A DNA stretch of 33,328 bases from an uncultured Prevotellaceae bacterium (GCA_937892085.1 CALAVD010000368.1:1-33328); one strand, 5' to 3'. Counted from the first letter of the stretch, positions 24,546 to 32,600 are shown. Numbers and translations: made by a program. The notes: generated from the sequence alone by a model not told the origin.

Positions 24546-27383
24546 TTAGTGGGCGTCGAGCCAGTTGGTGGCGGAGCCATGGCTGGCGGTGAGGTGTACT
24601 CGCCCGTGGTAGGCGTTTTCCATCTCGGCGACAACGATTTGAGTCACTTTCTCCAGCTCGCTGGGGATGACATCGAAGTTCAACTCGTCGTGCACTTGCA
24701 GTATCATTCGCGACTTGATGCCTTCCTGCTCAAAGCGGCGACAGATGGCTATCATGGCAATCTTTATCACATCGGCAGCGGTGCCCTGGATAGGTGCGTT
24801 CACGGCGTTGCGCTCGCTGAAGCTGCGCACCATTGCGTTGCGCGAGTTGATGTCGGGCAACATGCGTCGGCGCCCAAAGAGTGTGGTGACGTAGCCCTGC
24901 TCACGAGCTTGTGCCACGCTGCGCTCAATGTATTCTTTCACCTTTGGGAAGGTCTCGAAATATCCGTTGATGAGCATCTTAGCCTCGCTGCGCGGGATAT
25001 TGAGGCGCTGACTCAGTCCAAACGCCGAGATGCCGTAGAGGATGCCGAAGTTGGCGGTCTTAGCCTTGCGGCGCTGGTCGCCGGTCACCTTGTCGAGGTC
25101 CTCATGGTAAATCTTGGCGGCGGTGATGGCGTGGATGTCCTCATCGTGGGCAAAGGCGTCGAGCATAGTAGTGTCGTTGCTTAGGTCGGCGACAAGGCGC
25201 AACTCAATCTGCGAATAGTCGGCGCTGAAGAACACGTTGCCGTCGGCAGGAATGAAGGCACGGCGTATCTCCTTGCCGTCGTCGCTGCGCACCGGGATGT
25301 TCTGTAAGTTGGGATTGGTGGACGACAAGCGCCCGGTGGCGGTGACGGTCTGATTATAAGTGGTGTGGATGCGACCCGTGCGAGGGTTCACAAGTGCGGG
25401 CAACGCGTTGACGTAGGTGGAGAGCAGCTTGCGCAGCCCTCGCAGTTCCAAAATCTTGTCAACGAGCGGATGACGGTCACGGAGCTTCATCAGCACCTCC
25501 TCGGTGGTGGAATACTGGCCGGTCTTCGTCTTCTTGGCTTTGGCATCGATTTTCAGGTGTCCAAACAGCACCTCTCCCACCTGCGCCGGCGACGCGGTGT
25601 TGAACTCCATGCCCGCAAGCGTGTGGCACTCGCGGTCGAGGGTTTCGACCTGCTCGGTGAGTTTCAACGAGTATTCGGTTAGCGCTTTCTCGTCGATGCG
25701 CGCACCAGCCATCTCCATGCTCGCCAGCACTCGCACCAGCGGCATCTCGATGTCGGTGAGCAGATGCGTCATGCCGTTGTCCTCTAAGCGACGGTCGAGT
25801 TCGGGTTTCAGGACGAGGGCGAGGTCTGCCATCTCGCATGCCCAGTTAATGAGCTTCTCGGGCTTCACGTCGGCAAATCGCTTCTGTTTCTTGCCCTTCG
25901 TTCCTATCAAACTCTCCACGTTGATAGCCTGATAGTTAAGCACCTCCCCAGCGATGTGGCGCGTGCTGTGGCTGCGCTCGGGCTGTAGCAGGTAGTGGGC
26001 AACGGCGGTGTCGTAGTAGTCGCCCCCATAGTCGATGCCCACGTTGCCGAGCATCACTATGTCGCGCTTGACGTCGTTGCTCACTATCTGCACCTTGCCG
26101 TCGAAAAGCGGCGTCACGGCACTCATCATCCACCCCATGTCGTCGAGAGGCATAAAAGCGGCAGTGTAGCGCTCGCTGCTCACCGCAATGCCCACGAGGT
26201 GTGCACGCATCGCCTCGTCGCCGTCTGCCACGAGACACACACCCACTGGCTCGCCAGCGGCGACAATCTCCTCCACTAACTGTGCCGCCTCGCTGTCGTC
26301 GGCGACAAGGCGGTAGTTGTGGTCGTGGGAATCGATATTCTCCATCTCCACCACTTGGGGCTCCTGCTCGGCGAGGTCACGTGTGTCGAGGTCGTCGAAG
26401 AGCGAGGGTAGCAGCGGATTTTTCTTGGGATGGTTCACAATCTCGAGCTCGGCGCGCGACACATCTTTCAGGGCTTCGGCAGGGGCAGGAGCATTTTTCA
26501 CGCCCACGTTGGCCTCGCCGTGCTCGATGATGCGCACTGCTAAGGAGCGGAATTCTAATTCCTTAAACACTTTTGCCAAGTTGTGCATATTGGCGGGCTT
26601 GCGGCGCAGCAGTTCCTCGTCCCACTCCACCGGCACGTCGGTCTTGATGGTGGCGAGGAACTTCGAGAACTTGATTTGCTCCACATTGGCGGTGATGTCG
26701 CGCTGAAGGGCGCCTTTGAGCTTGTCGGTGTTGGCGAGCAAGTTCTCCACCGAGCCAAATTCGTGAATCAGCTTCTTGGCTTTCACCTCTCCCACCCCCG
26801 GGCAACCGGGGATATTGTCAACCGAGTCGCCCATGAGAGCCAGCAGGTCGATGACTTGCAGCGGGTTAGTGAAGCCATATTTTGCATTAATCTCCTCTAT
26901 GCCTAAGATTTCAGCTTCGCGGCCTTTGCGCCCAGGGTGGTAGATTTTCACGTTCTCGCCCACGAGTTGCCCGAAGTCCTTGTCGGGAGTCATCATGTAG
27001 GTCTGCATGCCGTGCTCACTTGCCATGTGCGCCAGTGTGCCTATCACGTCGTCGGCCTCATAGCCCGGCACCTCTATCACGGGGATGTTGTAGGCCTCGA
27101 TAATGCGTTTGATATATGGCACAGCGGCTTTGATGTCCTCTGGAGTCTCGTCGCGATTGGCTTTATACTCCTTGTAGGCCTCATGGCGGAAGGTGCCACC
27201 TGGGGGGTCGAAGCACACGGCGACGTGCGTGGGCTGCTCCTTTTTGAGCACATCTTGCAGGGTGTTGACAAACCCAAAGATTGCCGACGTGTTAACACCA
27301 TTAGAGGTAAACCTCGGGTTGCGCATCAGCGCATAATAAGCCCTGAAAATCAATGCGTATGCATCGAGGAGAAAAAGCTTCAT
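24546..27383 (-). CDS. polA: DNA polymerase I
   Basis: 945 aa, repair and Okazaki-fragment polymerase. The N-terminal 5'-nuclease domain (about 1-290) shows LLDAYALIFRAYYA, the EADD motif and GDSVDNIPG with helix-hairpin-helix. The C-terminal polymerase domain has motif A DYSQIELR (from Asp722), motif B RRKAKTANFGILYG and motif C HDE (898-900). The middle 3'-5' exonuclease domain appears inactive: the DxE of motif I is replaced in VGVCLVAD (about 380-387), and the motif III YxxxD is WACEM. The N-xxx-D of motif II is kept. I place the start at 27383 (MKLFLLDAY); the frame stays open 44 codons upstream only because it runs through the 24-bp repeat field. A 3-unit heptad array directly precedes the start. 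It is downstream of deoC on the same strand, 315 bp away. Confidence 0.96.
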   Translation of the reverse strand: MKLFLLDAYALIFRAYYALMRNPRFTSNGVNTSAIFGFVNTLQDVLKKEQPTHVAVCFDPPGGTFRHEAYKEYKANRDETPEDIKAAVPYIKRIIEAYNIPVIEVPGYEADDVIGTLAHMASEHGMQTYMMTPDKDFGQLVGENVKIYHPGRKGREAEILGIEEINAKYGFTNPLQVIDLLALMGDSVDNIPGCPGVGEVKAKKLIHEFGSVENLLANTDKLKGALQRDITANVEQIKFSKFLATIKTDVPVEWDEELLRRKPANMHNLAKVFKELEFRSLAVRIIEHGEANVGVKNAPAPAEALKDVSRAELEIVNHPKKNPLLPSLFDDLDTRDLAEQEPQVVEMENIDSHDHNYRLVADDSEAAQLVEEIVAAGEPVGVCLVADGDEAMRAHLVGIAVSSERYTAAFMPLDDMGWMMSAVTPLFDGKVQIVSNDVKRDIVMLGNVGIDYGGDYYDTAVAHYLLQPERSHSTRHIAGEVLNYQAINVESLIGTKGKKQKRFADVKPEKLINWACEMADLALVLKPELDRRLEDNGMTHLLTDIEMPLVRVLASMEMAGARIDEKALTEYSLKLTEQVETLDRECHTLAGMEFNTASPAQVGEVLFGHLKIDAKAKKTKTGQYSTTEEVLMKLRDRHPLVDKILELRGLRKLLSTYVNALPALVNPRTGRIHTTYNQTVTATGRLSSTNPNLQNIPVRSDDGKEIRRAFIPADGNVFFSADYSQIELRLVADLSNDTTMLDAFAHDEDIHAITAAKIYHEDLDKVTGDQRRKAKTANFGILYGISAFGLSQRLNIPRSEAKMLINGYFETFPKVKEYIERSVAQAREQGYVTTLFGRRRMLPDINSRNAMVRSFSERNAVNAPIQGTAADVIKIAMIAICRRFEQEGIKSRMILQVHDELNFDVIPSELEKVTQIVVAEMENAYHGRVHLTASHGSATNWLDAH

Positions 27384-27387
27384 AATA

Positions 27388-27408
27388 TAAGTGTTAAGTG
27401 TTAAGTGA
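27388..27408 (-). repeat. Heptanucleotide array immediately 5' of polA
   Basis: Three plus-strand units TAAGTGT, TAAGTGT, TAAGTGA (27388-27408) begin 4 bases upstream of the polA start codon, then pass directly into the 24-bp repeats. Confidence 0.8.
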
Positions 27409-27544
27409 GTTTGCCGCAAGCTGCGCTTGCTGGTTTGCCGCTCGCGTTGCTCGCTAGTCTGCCGCAAGCTGAGCTTGCTAGTTTGCCGCTCGCGTTGCTC
27501 GCTAGTTTGCCGCAAGCTGCGCTTGCTAGTTTATCGCTTCGCTG
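27409..27544 (+). repeat. 24-bp tandem repeats, two alternating types
   Basis: Five exact-period 24-bp units start at 27409, 27433, 27457, 27481 and 27505, each opening GTTTGCCGC (GTCTGCCGC in the third). They alternate between an A type (continuing AAGCTGCGCTTGCTA) and a B type (continuing TCGCGTTGCTCGCTA); a 16-bp partial unit follows to 27544. Because 24 is divisible by three, the minus frame stays open through them. Confidence 0.9.
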
Positions 27545-27570
27545 GTTTGGACTCCTAGACTCGTAAACTA

Positions 27571-27693
27571 GCTCAGCTTGCTGAGCGGACAACTAGCAAA
27601 GCCGACAGGCGAAGCGGCGAACTAGCGAAGCCGACAGGCGAAGCGGCAAACTAGCGAAGCCGTGAGGCTGAGCGGCGAACTAGCGAAGCGGTG
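27571..27693 (-). repeat. 29-bp tandem repeats facing the 24-bp array, with a central hairpin
   Basis: GCTCAGC/GCTGAGC (27571-27577 with 27580-27586) forms a perfect hairpin at the middle of the field. From 27591, three 29-bp units (27591-27619, 27620-27648, 27649-27677; AACTAGCGAAGCCG.. start) and a partial unit follow. Their AACTAGC and GCGGC words are the reverse complement of words in the 24-bp array, so the field is roughly mirror-arranged. It abuts the deoC stop codon at 27699. Together with 27384-27570 this fills the polA-deoC gap; no gene is visible. Confidence 0.85.
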
Positions 27694-27698
27694 AACTC

Positions 27699-28598
27699 TT
27701 AAAACGCTTTCTTGTCGGTTCCTGTGAAGGACTGGAAGAGGGCGTTGGCGAGGCTTGAGGCGCCTATGCGGAAGTAGCGGTTGTCGAGCCATTTCTCGCC
27801 AAGCACTTCTTTCACGATGGTGTAGTACTTCACTGCATCCTCGGTGGTGCGTATGCCACCGGCAGCCTTGAAACCTACCATCACGCCGTGCTTCTCGTAG
27901 TATTCCTTGATGCACTGGCACATGACGTAAGCAGCCTCGAGCGAAGCACCGGGATACATCTTGCCGGTCGAGGTCTTGATGAAGTCGGCACCCGAGTACA
28001 TCGCCAAGATTGATGCCTTCTTGATGTTGGCGGCAGTCTCCAGGCATCCCGTCTCGAGGATTACCTTGAGCATCTTGCCGTGGCAGGCGTGCTTGATTTC
28101 GCTGATTTCGTCGCACAATTCTTCGTAGGCCTCATCGAGGAAGTAGCCCATGTTGATGACGATGTCCACCTCGTCGGCGCCATCGGCAACGGCAAGGGCG
28201 GTCTCGGCGATTTTGGTCTCAAGATGAGCCTGCGAAGCGGGGAAGCTGGCGCTGCACACCACCACGTCAACGTCGCTCACTTCAAGGTTGGCACGAACCA
28301 CTTGTGCGAAGTTGCTGTAAACGCAAATTCCTGCCACGTTCTTGCGGTCGGGATAGTTGCGCCAGTAGTCGTTCACCTTTTGGGTGAAGGCCGCCACGCT
28401 GCGCTCGCTGTCGGTAGTACTCAGAGTGGTCAGGTCCACGGTGTTGAGCAGGAACTCCTGCACTTGGGCAGTGTTGTTCTCAGCGGCATGCTCCTCGATG
28501 ATTTTAGCCACTTCGGCGCTTACCTTGGCGTCATCTTCAATCACACTGCTGCCATTGATGGCAGCTAAATACTTGTTAGGGATAATTTGTTCTGACAT
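27699..28598 (-). CDS. deoC: Deoxyribose-phosphate aldolase
   Basis: Cytosolic class I aldolase that cleaves 2-deoxyribose-5-phosphate to glyceraldehyde-3-phosphate and acetaldehyde in deoxynucleoside catabolism. 299 aa, longer than the ~250-residue E. coli enzyme because of an N-terminal extension seen in the Bacteroidales form. The Schiff-base lysine is Lys208 in DFIKTSTGK; Lys244 (GFKAAGGI) and Asp145 (EVDIVINMG) are the conserved partners. It follows the MazG-like gene on the same strand, an arrangement I know from Bacteroides, but here the two are separated by 245 bp holding a hairpin repeat element. The leader next to the start codon (28599-28633) is a degenerate A/T heptad array (TTAGTTT-like). 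Confidence 0.96.
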   Translation of the reverse strand: MSEQIIPNKYLAAINGSSVIEDDAKVSAEVAKIIEEHAAENNTAQVQEFLLNTVDLTTLSTTDSERSVAAFTQKVNDYWRNYPDRKNVAGICVYSNFAQVVRANLEVSDVDVVVCSASFPASQAHLETKIAETALAVADGADEVDIVINMGYFLDEAYEELCDEISEIKHACHGKMLKVILETGCLETAANIKKASILAMYSGADFIKTSTGKMYPGASLEAAYVMCQCIKEYYEKHGVMVGFKAAGGIRTTEDAVKYYTIVKEVLGEKWLDNRYFRIGASSLANALFQSFTGTDKKAF

Positions 28599-28659
28599 AG
28601 TTATTTATAGTTTTAGTTTTTAGTTTTATTTAGAAGTTCTATAGATTCTACATTATATA

Positions 28660-28834
28660 GGTGCGTTCTATAAATTAACTTGAGATGTTTTTGATTTATT
28701 TTCGAGCAGATGCGAAGTTAAAGCAGCAGCGGCATAGCGGGCTATGTTGCAAGGATTTAACGAAGCAGATGCCGAAAAGAAACAAAAACAGCCAAGAACC
28801 CATCTCAACATTTTATTAATTTATAGAACCCACC
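28660..28834. mobile_element. 175-bp MITE-like hairpin repeat element with terminal inverted repeats
   Basis: The ends are inverted copies: GGTGCGTTCTATAAATTAA at 28660-28678 matches the complement of 28816-28834 at 18 of 19 positions, and TTGAGATG (28680-28687) matches the complement of 28801-28808. The interior folds back on itself imperfectly (TTTTTG..TTTTCG..GTTAAA on both arms) around a perfect CATAGC-GG-GCTATG centre at 28733-28746. The last 53 bp recur at 1-53. No coding capacity, so if mobile it depends on a transposase elsewhere; it could also be a structured RNA repeat. It separates the MazG-like gene from deoC. Confidence 0.75.
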
Positions 28835-28843
28835 TATAGTAAA

Positions 28844-29179
28844 TTATGCATTGTGACTTAATTTATCGTTATTTTTATGGCGAGAAGCGTCGCGTGCGGT
28901 CTTCTTGGCGAAGTTGCGCTCCAGGGCCGCATCGAGGTCGATGCCCGTTTGGTTGGCGAGGCACATCACCACCCACAGCACATCGGCAAGCTCGTCGGCG
29001 AGGTCCTTGTCCTCGTCGCTGGGCTTGCACGACTGCTCGCCATAGCGCCGCGCGACGATGCGCGCCACCTCTCCTACCTCCTCGCTGACCAGAGCCATGT
29101 TGGTCAACTCATTGAAGTAACGCACCCCGTAGGTCCTAATCCAGTGGTCCACGCGCTCCTGCGCCTCGTGTATTGTCAT
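28844..29179 (-). CDS. MazG-like nucleotide pyrophosphohydrolase
   Basis: 111 aa single-domain MazG-type all-alpha NTP pyrophosphatase, expected to hydrolyse (d)NTPs or damaged nucleotides to monophosphate and pyrophosphate using magnesium. Metal-binding motif EEVGE (about 33-37) is paired with DELADVLW (about 62-69), the ExxE...ExxD pattern of the family. Cytosolic and probably oligomeric. It has a good promoter just upstream (29203-29233) and is followed on the same strand by deoC. The C-terminal tail is Lys/Asn-rich. Natural substrate unknown. Confidence 0.9.
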   Translation of the reverse strand: MTIHEAQERVDHWIRTYGVRYFNELTNMALVSEEVGEVARIVARRYGEQSCKPSDEDKDLADELADVLWVVMCLANQTGIDLDAALERNFAKKTARDASRHKNNDKLSHNA

Positions 29180-29202
29180 AATTTAGTGTACTTTATAGCC
29201 CA

Positions 29203-29233
29203 CAAATATACGCATTTTTTCATAATCACACAA
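29203..29233 (-). promoter_or_regulatory. Promoter of the MazG-like gene (and perhaps deoC)
   Basis: On the minus strand TTG (29233 to 29231), a 20-nt spacer and TATATTTG (29210 to 29203) match the Bacteroidetes consensus. The predicted start is near 29197, about 18 nt before the coding start. Confidence 0.65.
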
Positions 29234-29301
29234 CATCGCACCCCATAAAAAATCCACTCAGTCAATAAATAACTAAATTCTTCGTGCTGCCATCATTAAA
29301 A

Positions 29302-29339
29302 CAAGTGGAATTAGCGCTGTTGCACTCTAATCCCACTTG
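29302..29339 (-). terminator. Terminator of pyrH
   Basis: CAAGTGGAATTAG (29302-29314) pairs with CTAATCCCACTTG (29327-29339) except at one position, with a 12-nt loop. On the minus strand the stem is followed by TTTTAATG, and it lies 20 bp beyond the pyrH stop, before the MazG promoter. Confidence 0.75.
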
Positions 29340-29358
29340 CAGTGTTATGTGTGAAATG

Positions 29359-30072
29359 TTAAGGAGTTACTACGGTTCCTATGGGTTCGCCGGTGATAAC
29401 TTTCTTGAGGTTGCCTTTCACGTCCATATTGAAGACGTGGATGGGGAGGTTGTTCTCCTTGGCCATCACGGTGGCGGTCATGTCCATGACTTTAAGACCG
29501 CGCTTGATAATCTCATCGTAGGTGATGGTGTCGAACTTAGTGGCTGTGGGGTCCTTCTCGGGGTCGGCAGTGTAGATGCCGTCAACGCGGGTGCCCTTGA
29601 GCATCACGTCGGCCTCCACCTCGATGCCACGCAGCGTGCTACCGGTGTCGGTGGTGAAGAAGGGGTTGCCGGTGCCGCACGACATGATGGCGACCTTGCC
29701 CTGGTTCATGGCGTCGATGGCGCGCCACTTGGTGTAATGCTCTCCCACTGGGGTCATGGCGATGGCGGTGAACACCTGCGCTGGTTGCCCTTGAGCTTCA
29801 AGAGCCGACGATAGCGCCAGCGAGTTGATCACTGTGGCGAGCATACCCATCTGGTCGCCCTTCACGCGGTCGAAACCTTGTGTAGCCCCTGAGAGGCCAC
29901 GGAAGATGTTGCCACCGCCTATCACGATAGCCACCTGCACGCCAGCGTCCACGAGTTCCTTGATTTGCTCGGCATAGTCGTCCACACGCTCACGGTCGAT
30001 GCCATATCCCTGCTTGCCCATCAGCGACTCGCCACTGAGCTTGAGTAGAATGCGTTTGTATCTTGTTTCCAT
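29359..30072 (-). CDS. pyrH: UMP kinase
   Basis: Cytosolic amino-acid-kinase-fold enzyme phosphorylating UMP to UDP in pyrimidine biosynthesis. 237 aa, usual length. Motifs: RILLKLSGESLMG at the N-terminus (phosphate binding), VAIVIGGGNIFRG (about 49-61), DQMGMLATVINSLAL (about 73-87), CGTGNPFFTTDT (about 132-143) and KGTRVDGIYTADP (about 159-171). The start ATG at 30072 gives the standard N-terminus. A strong terminator (30111-30150) separates it from the upstream TPR gene. I see no clear promoter between them, so it may depend on read-through. Confidence 0.97.
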   Translation of the reverse strand: METRYKRILLKLSGESLMGKQGYGIDRERVDDYAEQIKELVDAGVQVAIVIGGGNIFRGLSGATQGFDRVKGDQMGMLATVINSLALSSALEAQGQPAQVFTAIAMTPVGEHYTKWRAIDAMNQGKVAIMSCGTGNPFFTTDTGSTLRGIEVEADVMLKGTRVDGIYTADPEKDPTATKFDTITYDEIIKRGLKVMDMTATVMAKENNLPIHVFNMDVKGNLKKVITGEPIGTVVTP

Positions 30073-30110
30073 TTTTGATAAGGATTAAAGTGTTAGGGGG
30101 TAATTAAAGA

Positions 30111-30150
30111 AAAAGTTGGATAAGGCGACAAGTCGCTTAATCCAACTTTT
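30111..30150 (-). terminator. Strong hairpin terminator between the TPR gene and pyrH
   Basis: Arms 30111-30129 and 30132-30150 form a 19-bp stem with two mismatches and a 2-nt loop. On the minus strand it is followed by a T-rich tail (CTTTAATTA), on the plus strand by CATTTTTTA, so it may work in both directions. Confidence 0.85.
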
Positions 30151-30187
30151 CATTTTTTATATTGAATGTGTCACAATATGAAAACTC

Positions 30188-31108
30188 TTATTTGCCAGCT
30201 TTAGCTTTGGCGCGCTCAATTTGCATCGACATGCTGCCAGGACCGTAGTACTTAGCCTCGATTTCTTCGTAGATCTTAATCTCCTCGTCATACTTCTTTT
30301 GAGCGTCGAGAACAGTGGCTTTCTTTTGCAAAGCATAAGCGATAGACTCCTTTTGCTCAAAGCCCTTATCGCAGTTCTTCACTAACAAGTAAGTGAGGAA
30401 GCCTGCCGATAACAGGAAGATGATAGCCGACGAAATCAGCATCATGCGGCGCTGCTTGGCGTCATCGTTGTTTCTCATGTAGTAAATGAAACATGCGAGA
30501 GCGGCGAGAGCCAGCAGGCACAGAACGATCTCACGCCAAGAGATGAGCTCCCAGAACGATTCTTTAGAGAGGTCGATGGCGTTGTCATAAGCCTTGATAG
30601 CCTTGTCATACTGGTTTTGGTTTACATAGCAATCGCCCAGCAGAGCCTGTGAGAAGGGACCTATAATCTTGCCCTTAGGAGAATAGTCTTCCAAATACTT
30701 TTGTGCATCAGCATATTTTTCTCTTGCATAAAGGATTTGGGCAGCTCTAAGCTTAGCAAGGTTGCCATTGCCATTCTTGAAAATCAGGTTGTTGCCATAC
30801 TTCTTTGCTACATTTTCATAAACCTGCAAAGCGTTGGTAGAGTCCTGGGTGGTAACTGCTTGCTGAGCTTGCTGTCCTGGCTTGAGGAACAGGTCGTCGG
30901 CTTTGGCTATCTCATTCTTAGATTCTTCCAATTCTGGGCCATAGCCAAAATTCACGTATGCCCAAATGCCTAAAGCAACAACTAAAATAGCGGCTACAAT
31001 GATATAAATAAGGTTCTTGTGCTGCTCAAACTTCTGCTCGATACCCGACAGCGAATCATTGATTTCTTCCAGCTTGGTACGGGTTGGTTGATTTTTTTTC
31101 TTTGCCAT
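30188..31108 (-). CDS. TPR-containing membrane protein with two extra membrane helices inside the TPR region
   Basis: 306 aa. A basic N-terminus and short coiled-coil-like stretch precede a membrane helix at about 32-52, giving N-inside topology. Periplasmic-type TPR repeats follow (about 90-180; KYADAQKYLEDY, QYDKAIKAYDNAI). The repeats are interrupted at about 181-250 by a segment with two further membrane helices (about 193-211 and 221-243) joined by a charged loop (RNNDDAKQRR), and then resume (255-290; KYDEEIKIYEEI). The usual Bacteroidales relative that I know is a one-helix YfgM-like TPR protein of about 225 aa, so the inserted hairpin is odd. Role uncertain; possibly an envelope chaperone or scaffold. 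It has its own promoter region upstream and terminates at 30111-30150. Confidence 0.8.
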   Translation of the reverse strand: MAKKKNQPTRTKLEEINDSLSGIEQKFEQHKNLIYIIVAAILVVALGIWAYVNFGYGPELEESKNEIAKADDLFLKPGQQAQQAVTTQDSTNALQVYENVAKKYGNNLIFKNGNGNLAKLRAAQILYAREKYADAQKYLEDYSPKGKIIGPFSQALLGDCYVNQNQYDKAIKAYDNAIDLSKESFWELISWREIVLCLLALAALACFIYYMRNNDDAKQRRMMLISSAIIFLLSAGFLTYLLVKNCDKGFEQKESIAYALQKKATVLDAQKKYDEEIKIYEEIEAKYYGPGSMSMQIERAKAKAGK

Positions 31109-31158
31109 AATATTATGTGAAAATGTGTATAAAAATCTTGGTTTTTAATTTTGCGGTG

Positions 31159-31166
31159 CAAAAGTA
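31159..31166 (-). promoter_or_regulatory. -7 element of the TPR-protein gene
   Basis: On the minus strand TACTTTTG (31166 to 31159) fits TAnnTTTG. The best upstream TTG (31193 to 31191) is 24 nt away, slightly too far, so the -33 is weak. The predicted leader is about 45 nt. Confidence 0.5.
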
Positions 31167-31337
31167 ATAGATATTTGTCTAATTTAAAAACAATTTGGGA
31201 AATTAATTTTAAAAATCTTATAAAATGTGGTTGTTGAGGGTCAGAGAGGAGGCCATCAATGGACTAAAGGTGGATTCTAAAAATAACTATGAAAACTTGA
31301 TTTCATTGAACAAAAAGTTATTTCTATTGAAAAAAGA

Positions 31338-31367
31338 TTGCGGTAACAACATTTATTACTACATTTG
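31338..31367 (+). promoter_or_regulatory. Promoter of the histidine kinase/response regulator operon
   Basis: TTG (31338-31340), a 19-nt spacer and TACATTTG (31360-31367) match the Bacteroidetes consensus. Transcription would start about 7 nt further on, giving a leader near 30 nt. The rest of 31167-31337 holds nothing else that I recognise. Confidence 0.7.
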
Positions 31368-31402
31368 TAGCTTAATGCAAACCTAAAGACAAAAAATTAA
31401 AC

Positions 31403-32584
31403 ATGAAATCACAGAGCAGGTTCAACAAATATGAATACACTGTTTATGCAATTTTGCTGGTAATGATATTCTTGGCACCCACTTTCAGTGCCTTGTTTCA
31501 TAATCATGACATTACCGACGTCAATTTCCTCAAGAACGACCTGCTCATGAGCTGGAAAGTTTTTATCGTCTATATCATAGCATTTGCTATTCATGACGTG
31601 GTGATTGCACCCTGGCTGGTGTATAAACACAAAAAATGGTATTACATAGCTGGCGTGATAGTGCTCGTGTGCGTGTTCCAGTTCTACCAATGCTCACGCC
31701 AACCCGACTCAAAGCCTCCACAAATCGCGATGCAGCATGATGCTAACGGCAAGGTGGCCCCGCCTCCACAGTTCCAGAAAGGTGAGTTGCCAGGAGGCCC
31801 TAAAACCCCGCCGCCGCCATTCCAGCGCCGAGATATCATGTCGTTCATCCTTCTGCTCTTCGGCCTGGGCACCAACATCGGCGTGAAGCTGTATGTCAAC
31901 TCCCTGAGCGCTAAGCAGCGACTCGAGGAACTGGAGAACGAGAACACCGAGCAGCAGCTGGAACACCTGAAATATCAGTTGCACCCACATTTTTTCATGA
32001 ACACCCTCAACAACATTCATGCCCTTGTGGATATCGACCCCAAGAAGGCACAAGGCTGCATCATCGACCTGTCGAAACTAATGCGCTATGTGCTCTATGA
32101 GAGCAATCACCACTTTGTGAGGGCTGCACGCGAGGAGGAATTCATGGCAAACTATGTGAGCCTGATGCGTCTGCGCTACAACGACAAGCTGGAGTTTACC
32201 GTCGAGAACGACGACAACGACAACGACAATGGCACTGAAACCTGCGTGCCACCGCTTGTGTTCGTCTCCTTTGTGGAAAATGCTTTCAAGCATGGGGTGA
32301 GCTACAACAAGGCCTCTTACATACACATCAAAGCGCATCGTTACACCACCGACAATGGCGAGGACCGCTTGAATTGGGAATGCCGCAACAGCAAGCATCC
32401 CAAGAGGGCAAAATCCAAAGTCACGGAGTCGAGTGGCGTGGGACTGCCCAACATACGCCACCGCCTCGACCTGCTCTTTGGCGACAATTACTCGCTCGAC
32501 TTCAACGATGGCGAGAAGGAATACTGCGTCACAATGGACATCCCGCTGATGAAGTGTGAAGATAATAATGACAACAATATTTAA
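31403..32584 (+). CDS. LytS-family sensor histidine kinase
   Basis: 393 aa inner-membrane kinase. Four hydrophobic helices lie at about 12-33, 52-70, 80-97 and 145-165, and between the third and fourth is a Pro-rich stretch (APPPQF...TPPPPF, about 119-140). A short coiled coil (170-190) leads to the His_kinase domain, with phospho-acceptor His196 in QLHPHFFMNTLNN. The ATP-binding part has the N-box ENAFKHG (292-298) and G-box GVGLPN (345-350). An acidic Asp/Asn-rich loop (268-278) interrupts the catalytic domain. It probably phosphorylates the LytTR regulator encoded 16 bp downstream. No large sensor domain is present, so the signal is likely membrane-related. Confidence 0.94.
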   Translation: MKSQSRFNKYEYTVYAILLVMIFLAPTFSALFHNHDITDVNFLKNDLLMSWKVFIVYIIAFAIHDVVIAPWLVYKHKKWYYIAGVIVLVCVFQFYQCSRQPDSKPPQIAMQHDANGKVAPPPQFQKGELPGGPKTPPPPFQRRDIMSFILLLFGLGTNIGVKLYVNSLSAKQRLEELENENTEQQLEHLKYQLHPHFFMNTLNNIHALVDIDPKKAQGCIIDLSKLMRYVLYESNHHFVRAAREEEFMANYVSLMRLRYNDKLEFTVENDDNDNDNGTETCVPPLVFVSFVENAFKHGVSYNKASYIHIKAHRYTTDNGEDRLNWECRNSKHPKRAKSKVTESSGVGLPNIRHRLDLLFGDNYSLDFNDGEKEYCVTMDIPLMKCEDNNDNNI

Positions 32585-32600
32585 ACATCCTAAATGAATT

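Noticed and set aside
24335..24634. Minus-strand 99-codon open frame between polA and the ATPase gene
   Set aside because: It overlaps the 3' ends of both genes in other frames. Its only protein-like part is the duplicated polA fragment, reported separately.
26201..26530. Plus-strand Arg-rich open frame inside polA
   Set aside because: Low-complexity Arg/Ser/Pro translation typical of a GC-rich shadow frame; fully inside polA coding sequence.
27384..27515. 44-codon N-terminal extension of PolA
   Set aside because: The extension is made of the 24-bp repeats and the heptad array. PolA proteins start at the MKLFLLDAY-like position, so I use 27383.
27409..27693. CRISPR array 5' of polA
   Set aside because: The units are contiguous without unique spacers and occur in both orientations, and no cas genes are present.
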